A stretch of DNA of 64,000 nt from Brevundimonas lutea (GTDB lineage Bacteria > Pseudomonadota > Alphaproteobacteria > Caulobacterales > Caulobacteraceae): NCBI RefSeq assembly GCF_003704105.1, contig NZ_QUOQ01000004.1:124001-188000 (forward strand), read 5' to 3'. The position numbers and the translations under genes were made by a program. The notes beneath the pieces are model-generated. The model made no database searches and was not told the DNA's origin. It was given only the letters and a program-made list of their open reading frames with translations. Positions 50,191 through 62,283 of the stretch are shown piece by piece. Position 1 is the first letter of the stretch. Every line of letters begins with the position of its first letter.

Positions 50191-51684
50191 ATGACCTTAG
50201 GTCAAGCTCCACGGGGCTTTGAGCGGTTCGACGTTGCGGAAGCCGTCCGAGCGCGCCACACCGCCCCGATGCCCGTCGCTCCCGACTACGATCCCGAGCC
50301 CGCCTTCTTCGCGCTGGGCGACGACTACGCAGACGCTGTCCGGCCTGCCGACTTTCCCGAGCCGACCCTGCGCTGGCGCCACGACCGAGCGGCGGCCGAA
50401 GTCGGTCTCGGGTCGCTGACCGAGGCGGAATGGGTCGACCACTTCGGTCGGTTCACGCCCCTGCCCGGCCAGCCCGGTCCGATCGCCATGCGGTATCACG
50501 GCCATCAGTTCCGTACCTACAATCCAGACCTGGGCGATGGGCGCGGCTTTCTGGCGGCCCAGCTACGCGACCAAACCGGTCGCCTCATGGATCTCGGGAC
50601 TAAGGGTTCCGGCCAAACGCCGTGGTCGCGCGGGGCCGACGGAAGACTGACACTGAAGGGCGGCGTGCGCGAGGTGCTGGCCGCCTCCATGCTGGAGGCG
50701 CTTGGCGTGCCCACCAACCGCGCGCTCAGCCTGATGGAGACCGGCGAGGCCCTGGAACGGCATGACGAGCCCTCCCCCACCCGCTCGGCGGTCCTGGTCC
50801 GACTTTCGCACAGCCACGTCCGCTTTGGCACGTTTCAGCGCGCCGCATATCTGGGTCGCGCCGACCAGATCGGGACCCTGGTCGAGCATGTCCGCGCCCT
50901 CTACCACCCAGGCGTCGCCGAGGGCGACGCGGCTGGGCTTTTGCGGGAGATTGTCGCCGCCTCGGCCCGCCTGGTCGCGCGCTGGGTGGCGGCCGGCTTC
51001 GTCCACGGCGTGCTCAACACGGACAATCTCAACGTCACCGGCGAGAGCTTCGACTACGGTCCCTGGCGGTTCCTGCCGCACTACGAGCCCGGCTTCACCG
51101 CCGCCTATTTCGACCAGACCGGCCTCTACGCCTTCGCGCGCCAACCCGAGGCGGTGTTCTGGAACCTCACTCAACTAGCCGGCTGCCTGAAGCTCGTAGC
51201 CGACACCGAATTGTTGGTCGAAGCTCTGAACGGCTTCGGTCAGAGTTATATTCGTGAACTGCGCGCGGCTTTTCTGATGCGCCTTGGGGTGACGTCGCTC
51301 GGCGAGGCGGCCGACCAGCGTCTGCTCGACGCCAGCCTGGCGTTGCTGCGTGAGAAGGGCGACGACCTGCGCTGGGAGCCGCTGTTCTTTGACTGGTTCA
51401 CGGGCTTCTCGTCTTCCGAGCGCGCCCTACGGGGTCCGCGCCGCGCGGTCTGGCAGGGGGAAGCCTTTGACGCCTTCCGCTTCGCCCTGTTCGAGCACGA
51501 ACCCGACCGACCCGAGCGACTGGAGTATCCGGCCTTCGCCCGTGCCGAGCCCGAGGAGATGCTGATCGGCGAGGTCGAGTCGATCTGGGAGGCCATCGCC
51601 GACCGAGACGACTGGGCGCCGTTCCAGGAGAAGCTGGCGCGGATCGAAACGGCGCGCGTGGCCTATAAATTGGACGGTCGCTAA
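50191..51684 (+). CDS. selO: Protein adenylyltransferase SelO (YdiU family)
   Basis: Pseudokinase-fold enzyme that transfers AMP to Ser/Thr/Tyr of target proteins, linked to redox stress. The 497 residues include MRYHGHQFRTYNPDLGDGRG, a KGSGQTPWSRGADGRLTLKGG segment that is cut short here, VPTNRALSLMETGE, and HGVLNTDNLNVTGESFDYGP with the catalytic Asp-Asn-Asp region. Mitochondrial-type SelO proteins end in selenocysteine and many bacterial ones in Cys; this one ends YKLDGR with neither. The start is uncertain: ATG 50191 or the ATG at 50269, both lacking a clear ribosome binding site. The TAA interlocks with the racemase stop. Confidence 0.9.
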   Translation: MTLGQAPRGFERFDVAEAVRARHTAPMPVAPDYDPEPAFFALGDDYADAVRPADFPEPTLRWRHDRAAAEVGLGSLTEAEWVDHFGRFTPLPGQPGPIAMRYHGHQFRTYNPDLGDGRGFLAAQLRDQTGRLMDLGTKGSGQTPWSRGADGRLTLKGGVREVLAASMLEALGVPTNRALSLMETGEALERHDEPSPTRSAVLVRLSHSHVRFGTFQRAAYLGRADQIGTLVEHVRALYHPGVAEGDAAGLLREIVAASARLVARWVAAGFVHGVLNTDNLNVTGESFDYGPWRFLPHYEPGFTAAYFDQTGLYAFARQPEAVFWNLTQLAGCLKLVADTELLVEALNGFGQSYIRELRAAFLMRLGVTSLGEAADQRLLDASLALLREKGDDLRWEPLFFDWFTGFSSSERALRGPRRAVWQGEAFDAFRFALFEHEPDRPERLEYPAFARAEPEEMLIGEVESIWEAIADRDDWAPFQEKLARIETARVAYKLDGR

Positions 51685-52361
51685 GCCGCGCCCGCGCCGC
51701 AGACCGCCACGCACCGCCGTGCCAGGACCTCGGTCGAATCCCACAGGGGCGCCGGCGCATTGCCGCGATCCAGCAGCAGCGGAACCTCGGTGCAACCGGC
51801 GATCAGAGTTTGCGCGCCGCGCTGGACAAGGAGGCCCGCCAGCGCCGCCATCCCGGCGCGCGCTTCGGTTCCAAGATCGCCAGCCTTGACCCCCTTGATC
51901 AGGCCCATCAGCCTGGCTCGGTCGGCATCCGTGGGGATCACCATGGCCGCGCCAGCGGTCTCAAGCGCCGCCGCATAAAGGCGCTCTCCGCCCGGCGTGG
52001 CCAGCACCCCAACCGTCCGCGCACCGCTCTCGACCGCCGCCCGCGCCGTTTCCGCCACCATATCGATCAGCGTCAGATCGGACGCCGCCTCAATCTCGGC
52101 TCGGTGCTGGTGAGCGGTGTTGCAGGGCATGGCCAGCACCTCGGCCCCCAGGTCGCGCAACCGCGCCGCCATACGCCCCAGCTCGGCGCCGGCGCCTTCG
52201 GGGTCCGCATGCCGGTCGGGCACGCGTGGATTGAGGTCCATGACCACCCGGATGTGATCGGCGTCCGACCCGGCCGGGGTCGCAGCCTGCAGCTTGGCCA
52301 GAAAATCCACCGTCGCCGCCGGGCCCATGCCCCCGAGCACCCCGAGAACCCGTCGCGTCAC
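51681..52361 (-). CDS. Aspartate/glutamate racemase family protein
   Basis: A 226-residue PLP-independent racemase. Both catalytic Cys are present: AMPCNTAH in the first half and IAGCTEVPLLL in the second, with the opening RVLGVLGGMGPAATVDFL typical of the aspartate racemase branch. It would interconvert L- and D-Asp or Glu. The start is GTG 52361, overlapping the stop of the preceding lipoprotein gene by four bases (GTGA). The stop shares a four-base CTAA with selO. Confidence 0.9.
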   Translation of the reverse strand: MTRRVLGVLGGMGPAATVDFLAKLQAATPAGSDADHIRVVMDLNPRVPDRHADPEGAGAELGRMAARLRDLGAEVLAMPCNTAHQHRAEIEAASDLTLIDMVAETARAAVESGARTVGVLATPGGERLYAAALETAGAAMVIPTDADRARLMGLIKGVKAGDLGTEARAGMAALAGLLVQRGAQTLIAGCTEVPLLLDRGNAPAPLWDSTEVLARRCVAVCGAGAA

Positions 52362-52858
52362 GCGCCGCAGTCCCAGGTTCCGCTCAGCTCGGCGACGCCG
52401 CCACCGTCCTTGGTGACGGTGAGGCTGGCGTCCCAGGCGCGCGTCTCGGTTCCCGACGGTGTCCCTTCGCCCGGGGCGCGAACGAGCTCGATCATCAGGA
52501 CGGCGTCCCCGCGAAACGAGCCGCCCTCGGCCAAAGCGTTGTAGCCGCCGGCCTCGGTCCGGGTGACCGGGATCAGCCGCCCATCGAGCTTCACCACGCC
52601 CTTGGCCCGCACGTCGTCGCGAGGCTCGGCCGTGGCGATGAACAGCGTCTGGTCGGCGGCGCTGAATCCGCAGCCGAGGCCCGGCTCGACCACGGTCGAG
52701 AACTCGTCGAACACCATTGGCTGGAGGACGGGAGGGGCCGGCGCGGCGCCAACGTCCTCGGTCGCGGGCTCTTGCGGGGTTTCGACCCCTTCGGCGGGCG
52801 GTTCGGCCTGGGCGCAGGCGACCAGGCTCAGAGCGGCGGCGAAGGCGATCCATTTCAT
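52358..52858 (-). CDS. Putative lipoprotein, unknown
   Basis: A 166-residue predicted lipoprotein (signal ending SLVAC, Cys15), a Glu/Pro-rich linker to about residue 45, then a beta-rich domain with two Cys (GLGCGFSAADQTLFIA and the terminal TWDCGA) that may pair. No family recognised. ATG 52858 has GGAGACG upstream. It is coupled to the racemase gene by a four-base GTGA overlap. Confidence 0.75.
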   Translation of the reverse strand: MKWIAFAAALSLVACAQAEPPAEGVETPQEPATEDVGAAPAPPVLQPMVFDEFSTVVEPGLGCGFSAADQTLFIATAEPRDDVRAKGVVKLDGRLIPVTRTEAGGYNALAEGGSFRGDAVLMIELVRAPGEGTPSGTETRAWDASLTVTKDGGGVAELSGTWDCGA

Positions 52859-52918
52859 CGGGCGTCTCCTGTGTGCGGATCTCAGCCTAACGTCCCGACG
52901 CCGCCACCGGAACCGGCC

Positions 52919-53920
52919 TCACAGCAGCGCAGGCTCCAGCTCGCCATGGTAACCGGCCAGACCCTGGGCGCCCCCGGTGTGCAGGAACACGACACGCTCG
53001 CCCTCGAACTTTCCCGCCCGGGCGAGGGCGATCAGCCCCTTCATCGCCTTGCCGGTATAGACGGGATCCAGCAGCAGCCCCTCGGTCCGCGCGGCCAGGG
53101 TCAGGGCGTCGATCACCCCCTGGTCGATGAGGCCATAGCCCTCGCCGACATAGTCGCAATCGGCGACCACCATCTCCGCCGTAACCGCGTCCGGCCGACC
53201 CAGCTTCGTCGCTGTCTCGCGGGCCAGCTTCAGGACGTTTTCCTCCTGCTTGGCCTTCGGCGCCCGCACCCCGATGCCCAGCACGGGAATGTCCGCGCCC
53301 ATCACCGCCAGCCCCGCCACGAGTCCCGCATGGGTGCCCGCACTGCCGGTGCCGGTGACGATCCGGTCGATCTGCAAATCCAGCTCGTCGGCCTGGACCA
53401 CGAGTTCGCGCGCCGCGTCGACATAGCCCAGAGCCCCGACCGCGTTCGAGCCGCCGCCGGGAATCACATAGGGCCTCCCGCCCGCGGCCCGGACGTCAAC
53501 AGCCGCCCGTTCCAGCTCGGCCGCCATATCCGAGCCGCCTGGCACGAATCTGATGTCCGCCCCCATCAGCCGGTCCAGCAGCACATTGCCGTTGCCGACA
53601 TAGTCGACCGCCTTGGACCCCGTCCGCTCCTCCAGGATCACCGTGCACTTCAGGCCATGCTGGGCCGCCGCCGCCGCCGTCTGGCGCACGTGATTGGACT
53701 GGACTGCGCCCTGGGTCACCAGGGTGTCGGCGTCCTGCTCGAAGGCCTCGCCCAGCAAAAATTCCAGCTTTCGCGTCTTGTTGCCGCCGCCCGCTAGGCC
53801 GGTGCAGTCGTCGCGCTTGACCCACAGGTCGATGCCCAGTTCGTCGCTGAGCCGCGGCAGGGGGTGCAGCGGCGTCGGCAGGTGCGCCAGGCGGACACGG
53901 GGAAAGCGGGCGAGGTGCAT
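52919..53920 (-). CDS. D-cysteine desulfhydrase / ACC deaminase family PLP enzyme
   Basis: A 333-residue fold-type II PLP enzyme. The Schiff-base Lys is in [16 protein letters not shown] (K51), followed by [13 protein letters not shown] and the phosphate-binding [11 protein letters not shown]. The [17 protein letters not shown] context favours D-cysteine desulfhydrase over ACC deaminase. It would split D-cysteine to pyruvate, ammonia and sulfide. The next gene downstream on this strand encodes a lipoprotein, followed by an amino acid racemase, so a D-amino-acid theme is possible. Confidence 0.88.
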   Translation of the reverse strand: MHLARFPRVRLAHLPTPLHPLPRLSDELGIDLWVKRDDCTGLAGGGNKTRKLEFLLGEAFEQDADTLVTQGAVQSNHVRQTAAAAAQHGLKCTVILEERTGSKAVDYVGNGNVLLDRLMGADIRFVPGGSDMAAELERAAVDVRAAGGRPYVIPGGGSNAVGALGYVDAARELVVQADELDLQIDRIVTGTGSAGTHAGLVAGLAVMGADIPVLGIGVRAPKAKQEENVLKLARETATKLGRPDAVTAEMVVADCDYVGEGYGLIDQGVIDALTLAARTEGLLLDPVYTGKAMKGLIALARAGKFEGERVVFLHTGGAQGLAGYHGELEPALL

Positions 53921-54051
53921 GGTCGGGCTCCGGTGGCGGGGTCGCCGCGCCCTACCACGGCCCGCGTGCTCTCCCCAGCGGCGAACGGAGTAACCGAATT
54001 CGGAGCCGGGCGTTATGCTCGTCCGACAGCTTGACCGTAAACGGGGACGCC

Positions 54052-54978
54052 ATGCGTCGCTTCACTCTCTGGACCATCCTTCTGCTGACGCTCGGGGCCA
54101 TTCTGGCCGGGGCCGGCTACTGGGCCTACTGGAACGCCTATGCGCGGTTTCAGCCGGTGACCGTGGCCGAGAACGCCGCCGAGATCGAGGCGCTGCTGAA
54201 CCGCGCAGTCTGGCTTTCCGACGTCGGCGGCGACCGGCCGGTGTGGTTCGTGGGCTACCGCGACGGCGGCATGGCCGATCGCTATCAGACCGAGGAGCTG
54301 CCCAAGCTGAAGGCGGCGGGCCTGGAGCCCCGGGTGATCCTGTTCGCCCGACCGGACGCCGAGGGCCAGACGCAGTCCACGGCCGCCGAGCGGTCCACCA
54401 TAGCCGCCCTGTGGTTGACCCGCGATCAGGGCCTGTATCGCCGCTGGATGGAGACCCCGGTCGCCAACTGGACGGCCCAGGGGGTTCCGCCGGCCGACGG
54501 CGACCTGGCCCGCGACGCCGTGGTCGAGGCCTCACGCGACTTCGCCGAGGAGCTGAGAGCCTTGCTGGAGCCGTCGGACTTGCCGGAGGGCTGGCCGCTG
54601 GTGATCTGGCGCGACGAGCAGGGCTTCATGAAGGCCTGCGCCTGCGCCAGCCGCCGGTCCTGGCCCTTCGTCCGCGATGATGTCGGCGCGCCCGATCAGG
54701 CCGCTGCGCCGACGCCCGCTCCGCTTCCGACCGATGTGGCGCCGCCCGTCGATCCATCATCGCCCCTGCCCTATCCGGAGGTGTCGCCCCTCGCGCCCGA
54801 CCAGCCGGCGGGCATTCCGCAAGTCCAGCCGCCCGCTCCGAGCGCGACGCCGGCGCCCAAGGCCTCGAGTCGATCCTCGCAGCCCCGTCCCCAAAGCCCG
54901 GCCGCCGCAGAGCCCGCGCCCACCGGCCCGCGCCCCGCGCCCAAGGCCCAGACCCAGGACGACGCCACCTTCTTCTGA
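54052..54978 (+). CDS. Single-pass membrane protein with Pro-rich C-terminus, unknown
   Basis: A 308-residue protein with one N-terminal transmembrane helix (about residues 5-27), a roughly 180-residue extracytoplasmic domain containing [43 protein letters not shown] and a CAC motif, and a C-terminal 90 residues very rich in Pro, Ala and Ser. The domain has a thioredoxin-like feel ([14 protein letters not shown]) but I cannot assign it. ATG 54052 is chosen with GGGGA upstream; a TTG at 54031 would add seven residues. Confidence 0.7.
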   Translation: MRRFTLWTILLLTLGAILAGAGYWAYWNAYARFQPVTVAENAAEIEALLNRAVWLSDVGGDRPVWFVGYRDGGMADRYQTEELPKLKAAGLEPRVILFARPDAEGQTQSTAAERSTIAALWLTRDQGLYRRWMETPVANWTAQGVPPADGDLARDAVVEASRDFAEELRALLEPSDLPEGWPLVIWRDEQGFMKACACASRRSWPFVRDDVGAPDQAAAPTPAPLPTDVAPPVDPSSPLPYPEVSPLAPDQPAGIPQVQPPAPSATPAPKASSRSSQPRPQSPAAAEPAPTGPRPAPKAQTQDDATFF

Positions 54979-54982
54979 GCGC

Positions 54983-56149
54983 CTAGAGGTCGCGGCAGAT
55001 GGCGATCACCCGCTCGACGTCACCTTCGTCCTGATACAGGCCGAAGCCGAAGCGGATGACGTCGTCGCGCACGTCGGTGATGACATTTCGCGCCAACAGC
55101 CCCGCCCGCCAGTCTGCCGCTTGCGGGTGTTTGAGCGCCAGGAAGCGCGCCCGCGCCGCCTCGCCCTCGACGGGATTAAGGATCGTCGCCTCGCTCAGCG
55201 CTCCGACCTGTCCATTTGTCAGCGCCTTCTGAAGCCGTGTCGCCAGCGCACGCGCATGGGCCGCGACATCGGCCGTGGTCAGGCCTGCCTCGTCCAGCAT
55301 CGAGCGCACCGCGTTGAACCGGTACAGCGACGTCGGATCGAAGGTCGCGCCCCATAACCGACCGGCGTCGCGCACATATTTTACACCCCCCGGCGGGCCC
55401 GTCAGGTCCCCGAACTCGGCGTACCAGCCCGTCACCACAGGCCGTTCGCAGAAGCCCGGCGGGGCGTGCAGCAAGCCGATTCCCTCGCCCGACATGGCGT
55501 ATTTGTAGCCCCCGGCGACATAGAACAGCCGGTCCGACAGGGCCGACAGATCGGTCGGTGTGGCCATGAAGCCGTGATAGCCGTCGAGCAGCACCCACGG
55601 TCCTGCCGGGGCCGCCAGGGCCGCAAGGTCTTCGAGCCGATCGAACACCTGACCGGTCTTGAAGAACACCTGGCTGACCACGATCCAGTCGTGCCCGCCC
55701 GCTCGCGCCGCCTCCAGGAACCGATCGGCGAAGCTGCCGAACGGCTCCAGCGGGACCCGATCGACTGTCGCCAGCCCCGCCTCCACCCAGCGCTCGGCCT
55801 GGCGGCGGAAGCTGTGGAATTCGCCGTCGCTGGTCAGGATCCGCACCGGCCGCCGCTCGATCCCGGAAAACAGACGCAGCAGGAAGTCGTGGGTGTTGGG
55901 CGAGAACACCACCGTGTCGCTGGACGGCAGGTTGAGCTCCGCCGCCACATGGGCCTGGGCCACGGGCACGACGGTCTCGAACAACATGTCCCACTTGCGG
56001 TCGGCGAAGCGGTTGGCCTCCTCCCACGCCCGCGCCTGGGCCGCCTCGCTGACGTCGGGCCACAGATGGTGACTGTGCGCCGCGAAATGCAGCCGGTCGG
56101 CATCAAGCGACAGGGCGCGGGTGAACAGGTCCTTGCGGGCGGCGGTCAT
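54983..56149 (-). CDS. Kynureninase-like class V aminotransferase-fold PLP enzyme
   Basis: A 388-residue fold-type I PLP enzyme of the class V/kynureninase group. The Lys for PLP is in YVAGGYKYAMSGEGIG, with LLDGYHGFMATP upstream supplying the Asp and His that hold the cofactor ring. It opens with LHFAAHSHHLWPDV, similar to kynureninase. It could cleave L-kynurenine or act as a desulfurase or aminotransferase. No other tryptophan-catabolic gene adjoins it. Convergent with the membrane protein at 54052-54978. Confidence 0.82.
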   Translation of the reverse strand: MTAARKDLFTRALSLDADRLHFAAHSHHLWPDVSEAAQARAWEEANRFADRKWDMLFETVVPVAQAHVAAELNLPSSDTVVFSPNTHDFLLRLFSGIERRPVRILTSDGEFHSFRRQAERWVEAGLATVDRVPLEPFGSFADRFLEAARAGGHDWIVVSQVFFKTGQVFDRLEDLAALAAPAGPWVLLDGYHGFMATPTDLSALSDRLFYVAGGYKYAMSGEGIGLLHAPPGFCERPVVTGWYAEFGDLTGPPGGVKYVRDAGRLWGATFDPTSLYRFNAVRSMLDEAGLTTADVAAHARALATRLQKALTNGQVGALSEATILNPVEGEAARARFLALKHPQAADWRAGLLARNVITDVRDDVIRFGFGLYQDEGDVERVIAICRDL

Positions 56150-56211
56150 GACGTCTCCGAAGACAAGCCAGCGCTCAAGCAGAGAGCCGCCGCGCGGCGA
56201 GCGCTAGCGCC

Positions 56212-59127
<2,916 letters not shown>

Positions 59128-59407
59128 GGGGTATCCGGAAAGCGGCGGGTCGACGAGCGACTCGAACGGGGATTGGCGAAGACGGCGGCGGGTCCGGCCG
59201 GGCCCGGCGCGCGCCGGGCGATGGGGATCGAAACCCTTGCGGCCGCTCACCGGGCGAGCCCGCGAAAAGGGCCGGAAAACGGGCGCGCGGGCGGTCGAAA
59301 ACCCCTCGACTTGAGCGCGGGCGAGACTTAAGCACCGGCCTTATCCGTGTCAACGCGAGGGCCTTTAAACGCCCGCGCGGCGGGCCTCGGAAGCCTGGGA
59401 GACCGTC

Positions 59408-60313
59408 ATGCGCCGCTGTGCCGTCCTGACCGCCGCCGTCCTCGCGGCCCTGACCCTGGCCGCCTGCCAGCGCGTCGATGGCGACGCCGGCCGACCGCCC
59501 GAGCCCGGCGATCGCGCCGTCGCGCGTGTCGACGGTCGCCCCATCTGGACCTCCGATGTCCGCCGCGAAGCTGTCGCCCAGGGCCTGATCGGCCAGGGCG
59601 ACGCGCTGGAGCCCTCCTCGGCCCTGTTCTCTCGCGTGCTGGACGAGGTCGTCGATCAGAAGCTGCTGGCCCGCGAGGCCGTGCGCCGCAATCTCGACGA
59701 CGATCCGGCCACCCAGCGCAGGCTGGAGGCGACACGCGAGCGCATTCTCGCCGATCTGCTGGTCGAGGACGTCATCGACGGGGCGGTCACCGACGAGGCG
59801 ATTGAGGCGCTGCACCGCGAACAGCTCCGACAGCTGCAGACCAGCGAGGAGCTGAAGGTCCGGCTGATTCTGACCGCCACCCAGGCCGAGGCCGAGGCCG
59901 TGCGTGGCCTGGTCGCGGCCGGCGCCGGCTTCGCCGCCGTGGCCGCCGAGCGCTCGATCGACCCGGCCACCCGCGCCTCGGGCGGCGATCTGGGCTGGAC
60001 CACTTTGGATGTGCTGCCGGAACCCTACGCCGCCGCCCTGACCACGGCGCTGGCCGGGACCGGCCCGGGCGCCGTCACCCCACCGATCGAAACCGAGGAC
60101 GGCTGGGCCGTGCTGACCATTGAGGACCGTCGCGCCGAGGCGCCCCCGACCCTGGAGCAGGCCCGGCCGCAGATCGTGCGCTACCTGACCTATGAACGCG
60201 TCCGCCAGCTTCTGGAGCAGCTGCGCGGCCGCGCCGAGATCGAACCCCTGACTGGCGACGCCGCACCCGCCGCCCCGGCCGCGAAGGCGCCCGCGGCGAA
60301 GGACGCCGCATGA
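59408..60313 (+). CDS. PpiC-type peptidyl-prolyl isomerase lipoprotein
   Basis: A 301-residue predicted lipoprotein (signal ending LAAC, Cys20) with an N-terminal SurA-like helical domain (about 35-130), a parvulin domain (LILTATQAEAEAVR, AERSIDPATRASGGDLGWTTLDVLPEPY, about 155-240), and a Pro/Ala-rich tail. It would help outer-membrane or periplasmic proteins fold. It overlaps argJ by four bases (ATGA) and faces away from secA, so both exported-protein genes share one divergent region. Confidence 0.88.
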   Translation: MRRCAVLTAAVLAALTLAACQRVDGDAGRPPEPGDRAVARVDGRPIWTSDVRREAVAQGLIGQGDALEPSSALFSRVLDEVVDQKLLAREAVRRNLDDDPATQRRLEATRERILADLLVEDVIDGAVTDEAIEALHREQLRQLQTSEELKVRLILTATQAEAEAVRGLVAAGAGFAAVAAERSIDPATRASGGDLGWTTLDVLPEPYAAALTTALAGTGPGAVTPPIETEDGWAVLTIEDRRAEAPPTLEQARPQIVRYLTYERVRQLLEQLRGRAEIEPLTGDAAPAAPAAKAPAAKDAA

Positions 60314-61668
60314 GCCGCCCGCCCAAGGACCGGTCACCGCTCTCGGCCCAGAGGCTGGAGCGCGCCGTCGGCAAGGCGCTCGACCCCTTCGCCCAGGTCC
60401 TGAAACGCCCGGCCACGCCCGGCAAGCCCGGGCTGGCCGTCTCGCCCCTGGCCGTCCCCTTCCCCGCCATCGCGCCCATCGCCGGGTGCGAGATGGCCAC
60501 CGCCCGCGCTGGCTTCTACAAGCATGAGCGCGACGACCTGCTGATCTTCCACTTCCCAGAGGGCGCCAGCTGCGCCGGCGTCTTCACCCGCCACAAGATC
60601 GGCTCGGCCCCCGTCGACTGGTGCAAACGCCACCTCGACGCCGACGAGGGCGGGATGGAAGTCCGGGCCCTGGTGGTCAACGCCGGCTGCGCCAACGCCT
60701 TCACCGGCAAGCCTGGCGCCGACGCCGCCCGCCGCACGGCCTCCGAGGTCGCCAAACGCTTCGGCTGCCGCCAGCGCGACGTCATGCTGGCCTCCACCGG
60801 CGTCATCGGCGTTTTGCTGGACGACCGGAAGATCGCCGCACGCCTGCCCGATATAACCGCCGCCCTGACCCCCGATGGCTGGGCCTCAGCCGGCCGGGCC
60901 ATCATGACCACCGACACCTTCCCCAAGGGCGCCGAGGCGACCTGCGAGATCGAGGGTTATCCTGTCCGCATCGCCGGCATCGCCAAGGGCTCGGGCATGA
61001 TCGCGCCGGACATGGCCACCATGCTGGCCTTCATCGTCACCGACGCCGACATCCACCCCAATGTGCTGCGCGCGATGTTGGGCCTGCACGTCCGCACCAC
61101 CTTCAACTCGGTCACGGTGGACGGCGACACCTCGACCAACGACACCTGCCTGATCTTCGCCACCGGCCAGTCGGGCGCGCCGCGCATCGGCCGTGTCGGC
61201 GACCGGCGGCTCAAGGCCTTTTCCGAGGCGCTGGACCGGGTGATGCTCGACCTCGCGCACCAGCTGGTCCGAGACGGCGAGGGTGCCCGCAAGTTCGTCA
61301 AGATCGAGGTCACCGGCGCAGCCAGTCCCGCCTCGGCCCGCAAGCTGGCCAAGTCGATCGCCGACAGCCCCCTGGTCAAGACCGCCATCGCCGGTGAGGA
61401 CGCCAATTGGGGCCGCGTCGTCATGGCCGTGGGCAAGACCGAGGAGCCGGTCGACCGCGACCGCCTGGCCATCCGCTTCGGCCCGCATCAGGCCGCCGCC
61501 GACGGCGCCCCGGCCCCCGACTACGACGAGGCGAAAATGAGCGCCTATATGAAGCGCGCCGAGATCGACATCTCCGTCGAGGTGGGCTCCGGCCGCGCCT
61601 CCGCCACCGTGTGGACCTGCGACCTGACCAAGGGCTACGTCGAGATCAACGGCGACTATCGCAGCTGA
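60310..61668 (+). CDS. argJ: Bifunctional ornithine acetyltransferase / N-acetylglutamate synthase
   Basis: Recycles the acetyl group in arginine biosynthesis and also makes N-acetylglutamate. The 452 residues include the autocleavage region KGSGMIAPDMATML with the nucleophile T237, and NSVTVDGDTSTNDT in the beta chain. The motif reads IAPDM where most relatives have IHPNM. It has about 40 extra N-terminal residues compared with typical ArgJ. The start overlaps the PpiC gene stop (ATGA) and its stop shares one base with mutT. Confidence 0.94.
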   Translation: MSRPPKDRSPLSAQRLERAVGKALDPFAQVLKRPATPGKPGLAVSPLAVPFPAIAPIAGCEMATARAGFYKHERDDLLIFHFPEGASCAGVFTRHKIGSAPVDWCKRHLDADEGGMEVRALVVNAGCANAFTGKPGADAARRTASEVAKRFGCRQRDVMLASTGVIGVLLDDRKIAARLPDITAALTPDGWASAGRAIMTTDTFPKGAEATCEIEGYPVRIAGIAKGSGMIAPDMATMLAFIVTDADIHPNVLRAMLGLHVRTTFNSVTVDGDTSTNDTCLIFATGQSGAPRIGRVGDRRLKAFSEALDRVMLDLAHQLVRDGEGARKFVKIEVTGAASPASARKLAKSIADSPLVKTAIAGEDANWGRVVMAVGKTEEPVDRDRLAIRFGPHQAAADGAPAPDYDEAKMSAYMKRAEIDISVEVGSGRASATVWTCDLTKGYVEINGDYRS

Positions 61669-62072
61669 TGACCCTCAAAACCGTTCTCGTCGCCGCCTGC
61701 GCCCTGGTCGACGCCGACGGGCGGGTGCTGATCGCCCAACGGCCCGAGGGCAAGCAACTAGCCGGACTGTGGGAATTTCCAGGCGGCAAGATCGAACCCG
61801 GCGAACGGCCGGAACAGGCCCTGATCCGCGAGCTCAAGGAAGAGCTCGACATCGACGTGACCGAGGCCTGCCTGGCGCCCTTCGTCTTCGCCAGCCACGG
61901 TTACGAGTCTTTTCACCTGTTGATGCCACTGTACCTGTGTCGTCGGTGGTCGGGCGTGGTCGCCGCTCGCGAGCACGCCGCCCTGGCCTGGGTCCGTCCC
62001 AATCGCTTGCGGGACTATCCCATGCCGCCCGCCGACGAACCGTTGGTCGCCTGGCTGTGCGACCTGTTGTGA
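61668..62072 (+). CDS. mutT: Nudix hydrolase (MutT-like, 8-oxo-dGTP diphosphatase)
   Basis: A 134-residue Nudix protein with an intact Nudix box: GGKIEPGERPEQALIREL followed by KEELDI. The opening LVAACALVDADGRVLIAQRP and LWEFPGG are typical of the MutT branch, which removes 8-oxo-dGTP from the nucleotide pool. Its start shares a base with the argJ stop (TGATG), the argJ-mutT order found in other alphaproteobacteria. Confidence 0.9.
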   Translation: MTLKTVLVAACALVDADGRVLIAQRPEGKQLAGLWEFPGGKIEPGERPEQALIRELKEELDIDVTEACLAPFVFASHGYESFHLLMPLYLCRRWSGVVAAREHAALAWVRPNRLRDYPMPPADEPLVAWLCDLL

Positions 62073-62097
62073 TCGGACCCTACCCGGGGAGGCCCGC

Positions 62098-62283
62098 CTG
62101 AAGACGTTCCTGACCCGGCTGATGCGCGACGAGAGCGGCGCCACGGCCATCGAATACGGCCTGATCTGCGCCCTGATCTTCCTGGTCATCATCGGGTCGG
62201 TGACCACGTTCGGCGAAGTCGCGACCGACATCTTCATCAAGGCCGCCGACGCGGTGTCCGGCGCCATCGGCGGCGGCGGCTAG
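62098..62283 (+). CDS. Flp/Fap-type pilin, apparent CTG start
   Basis: A 61-residue type IVb pilin. It reads LKTFLTRLMRDESG then ATAIEYGLICALIFLVIIGSV, the usual Flp leader, cleavage after Gly and Glu at position 5 followed by a hydrophobic helix. No ATG, GTG or TTG lies where the leader should start; CTG at 62098 follows GGGGAGG (62086-62092) by five bases. The ATG at 62122 would leave a leader of only six residues. It lies 25 bases after mutT, and no tad/cpa genes are nearby. The stop shares CTAG with the convergent methyltransferase. Confidence 0.82.
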   Translation: MKTFLTRLMRDESGATAIEYGLICALIFLVIIGSVTTFGEVATDIFIKAADAVSGAIGGGG

